From the NCBI GenBank assembly GCA_039707465.1, contig CM077652.1, positions 37,178,618 to 37,242,617 on the forward strand: a stretch of DNA of 64,000 nucleotides, in the 5' to 3' direction. Shown here piece after piece: positions 62,715-64,000 of this stretch (the stretch's first letter is position 1; every line of letters starts with the position of its first letter). Position numbers and translations under genes: made by a program. The DNA comes from Rhabdophis nuchalis. Taxonomy: Eukaryota; Chordata; Lepidosauria; Squamata; Natricidae. The notes beneath the pieces are model-generated. The model was not told the DNA's origin, did not search any database, and saw nothing but the letters and a program-made list of their open reading frames with translations.

Positions 62715-63450
62715 AACCAAATGCTATAGAGGTGTTGAGGAAGCAGCGAGACCTGGCGAGGTCATCCAGTGGTGTCAGAGGGCAACCAATGGTTTCTTGT
62801 GCCAAATTGATCCCTTTCTGTAGGGCCTTCCTGTCCGCAGCTGTTAAACCAGCATACCACACTGTCATGCAATATGTGAGGACACTTTCTATGGTGGACC
62901 GATAGAAAGAGGTCATCAGCCGCTGTTCCACCTGAGTTTTTCGCAGCTCTAAGGAAATGAAGTCTCTGTTGAGCCTTTCCAATCACCAAAGACGTGTTGT
63001 TTTTCCAGGTGAGACCTTGACTAATAAGCTCTCTCAAGAATTTGAAAGAGGAAACCCTCTCCCCACAGCCCCCCCTCGATATACAGTGGGGCAGGTTTTT
63101 TCTCTGTGCTTCCGGAAATCTAACACCATCTCCTTTGTCTTGCTAGAATTTAGATGTAAGCTGTTTCTTGAGCACCATGCGGATACCTTCTGGACTTCTT
63201 CCCTGTATGCTGATTCGTCCCCTCCAGTTATGACACAACAGCACCGTTATGTCATCTGCAAACTTTATTATGATGTTCGATGGATCAGAGGATATGCAGT
63301 CATAGGTATACAACGAGTACAGGTAGGGGCTGAGCACACAGCCCTGAGGGGAGCCTGTGCTGAGCTTCAGCGTGGAAGTTGCAAAGGACCCAACGCTTAC
63401 TGTTTGTGGACGATCCCTCAGGAAGTCTTTGATCCATTCACAAGGGAGGA
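62715..63450 (-). mobile_element. Rex1-like LINE, RT fragment
   Basis: Minus-strand pieces give WIKDFLRDRPQTVSVGSF, LKLSTGSPQGCVLSPYLYSL and IIIKFADDITVLLCHNW, then FYRSTIESVLTYCMTVWYAG and IGCPLTPLDDLARSRCF further down. These are the RT finger, palm (FADD box) and thumb blocks of Rex1/Babar-type LINEs. Several frameshifts are present. Confidence 0.75.
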
Positions 63451-64000
63451 GAGGGAAATTCAGGTATGTTGGGTTGATTGGAAATCCTCCTGAGCTTTTC
63501 AGTATTCCTGCAACATATGGAATGACAACATTGCTCCATTTGTTGTCCTCTTTTTTTTCCTGTAGTGGAGGAGCTCCTGCTTGGTCTTTGTTGGGATTTA
63601 CTGAAGGTCTGGTTAGGAGAGCCATGCATTCCGAGGGCTTCCTTGGTGTGTTTTAGTTCTTTTTCGTGTCTCTCTTCACTGCTCAGCAAACTTTCAGCCC
63701 AGGGGTGTAGGGTTCTGATCACGCCCATGTTGTGCTCCAGTGGGGGGGTGAGAATCCAAATGCAAATACTGGTGTGTGTGTGTGTTAGTTTTCTATAAAC
63801 CTCAGTGTTAAGGCATCTGTCTTCCTTCGTGTGAACTGCACAGTCCAGGAAATCCAGACTGTTTTCCGTAACATCTTCCCATGGGAACTTAACGTCTCTG
63901 TCCACAGAGTTGATGTGTTTTGCGAAGGCTTCCACCTCCTGTGCTTTAATCTTGACCCAAGAATCATCCCTATAACTATACCAGTGAGTGGGTGGGATTC
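63450..64000 (-). mobile_element. Penelope-like element fragment (window edge)
   Basis: The minus strand has EAFAKHINSVDRDVKF, ENSLDFLDCAVHTKEDRCLN followed by TEVYRK, then LEHNMGVIRTLHPWAES. This matches the C-terminal RT region and linker of Penelope-like retroelements (FLD...VYRKPT block). The GIY-YIG endonuclease end is not visible, because homology gives way to the Rex1-like fragment near 63450. A GT run (63771-63784) interrupts the frame. The element continues beyond the window. Confidence 0.68.

Overview
The window is vertebrate nuclear DNA, almost certainly from a squamate reptile and plausibly a snake. Two spliced genes with consensus GT-AG introns sit in a matrix of interspersed repeats typical of squamates: young L2-type and L1-type LINEs, CR1 and Rex1 fragments, a Penelope-like fragment, tRNA-derived SINEs, hAT-type MITEs, Helitrons and many microsatellites. 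No prokaryotic features, rRNA, tRNA genes or CRISPR arrays were seen.

Layout: positions 1-8877 are repeat-dominated. An L1-like LINE relic carries two nested insertions: a 5'-truncated L2 element and a complete ORF1-only L1-like element. A 1-kb hAT-type element follows. Positions 8878-37963 (+) carry ARHGAP17 (RICH1/nadrin, a BAR-RhoGAP protein) from its third coding exon, by homology, to the stop codon. Eighteen coding exons give 843 codons plus stop; only about 31 N-terminal codons lie outside the window. Its 3'UTR runs to about 38825. Its introns hold SINEs (including a four-unit tandem array), CR1 fragments, a perfect 65-bp-arm inverted repeat, several hAT MITEs and a young L2 copy.

Positions 50183-41125 (-) carry a complete six-exon gene encoding a 266-residue TEX47-like protein, convergent with ARHGAP17. 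Its introns hold Rex1, L2, Helitron and hAT insertions. Positions 51290-64000 are again a repeat cluster: a CR1 endonuclease fragment, a second ORF1-only L1-like element, a Helitron Rep/helicase relic, a long AAT microsatellite next to an L2 3' end, a nearly full-length L2, another 5'-truncated L2, and a Rex1 fragment joined to a Penelope-like fragment at the window edge.

The two host genes have no evident functional link: ARHGAP17 is a Cdc42/Rac GAP of epithelial junctions and membranes, while TEX47 is named as a testis-expressed protein. The most noteworthy signals are the ORF1-only L1-like family (two complete copies of nearly equal length, both with target-site duplications), the multi-exon TEX47 gene with a BLUF-like N-terminal fold, the perfect inverted repeat, and a SINE array whose 216-bp period keeps a reading frame open.
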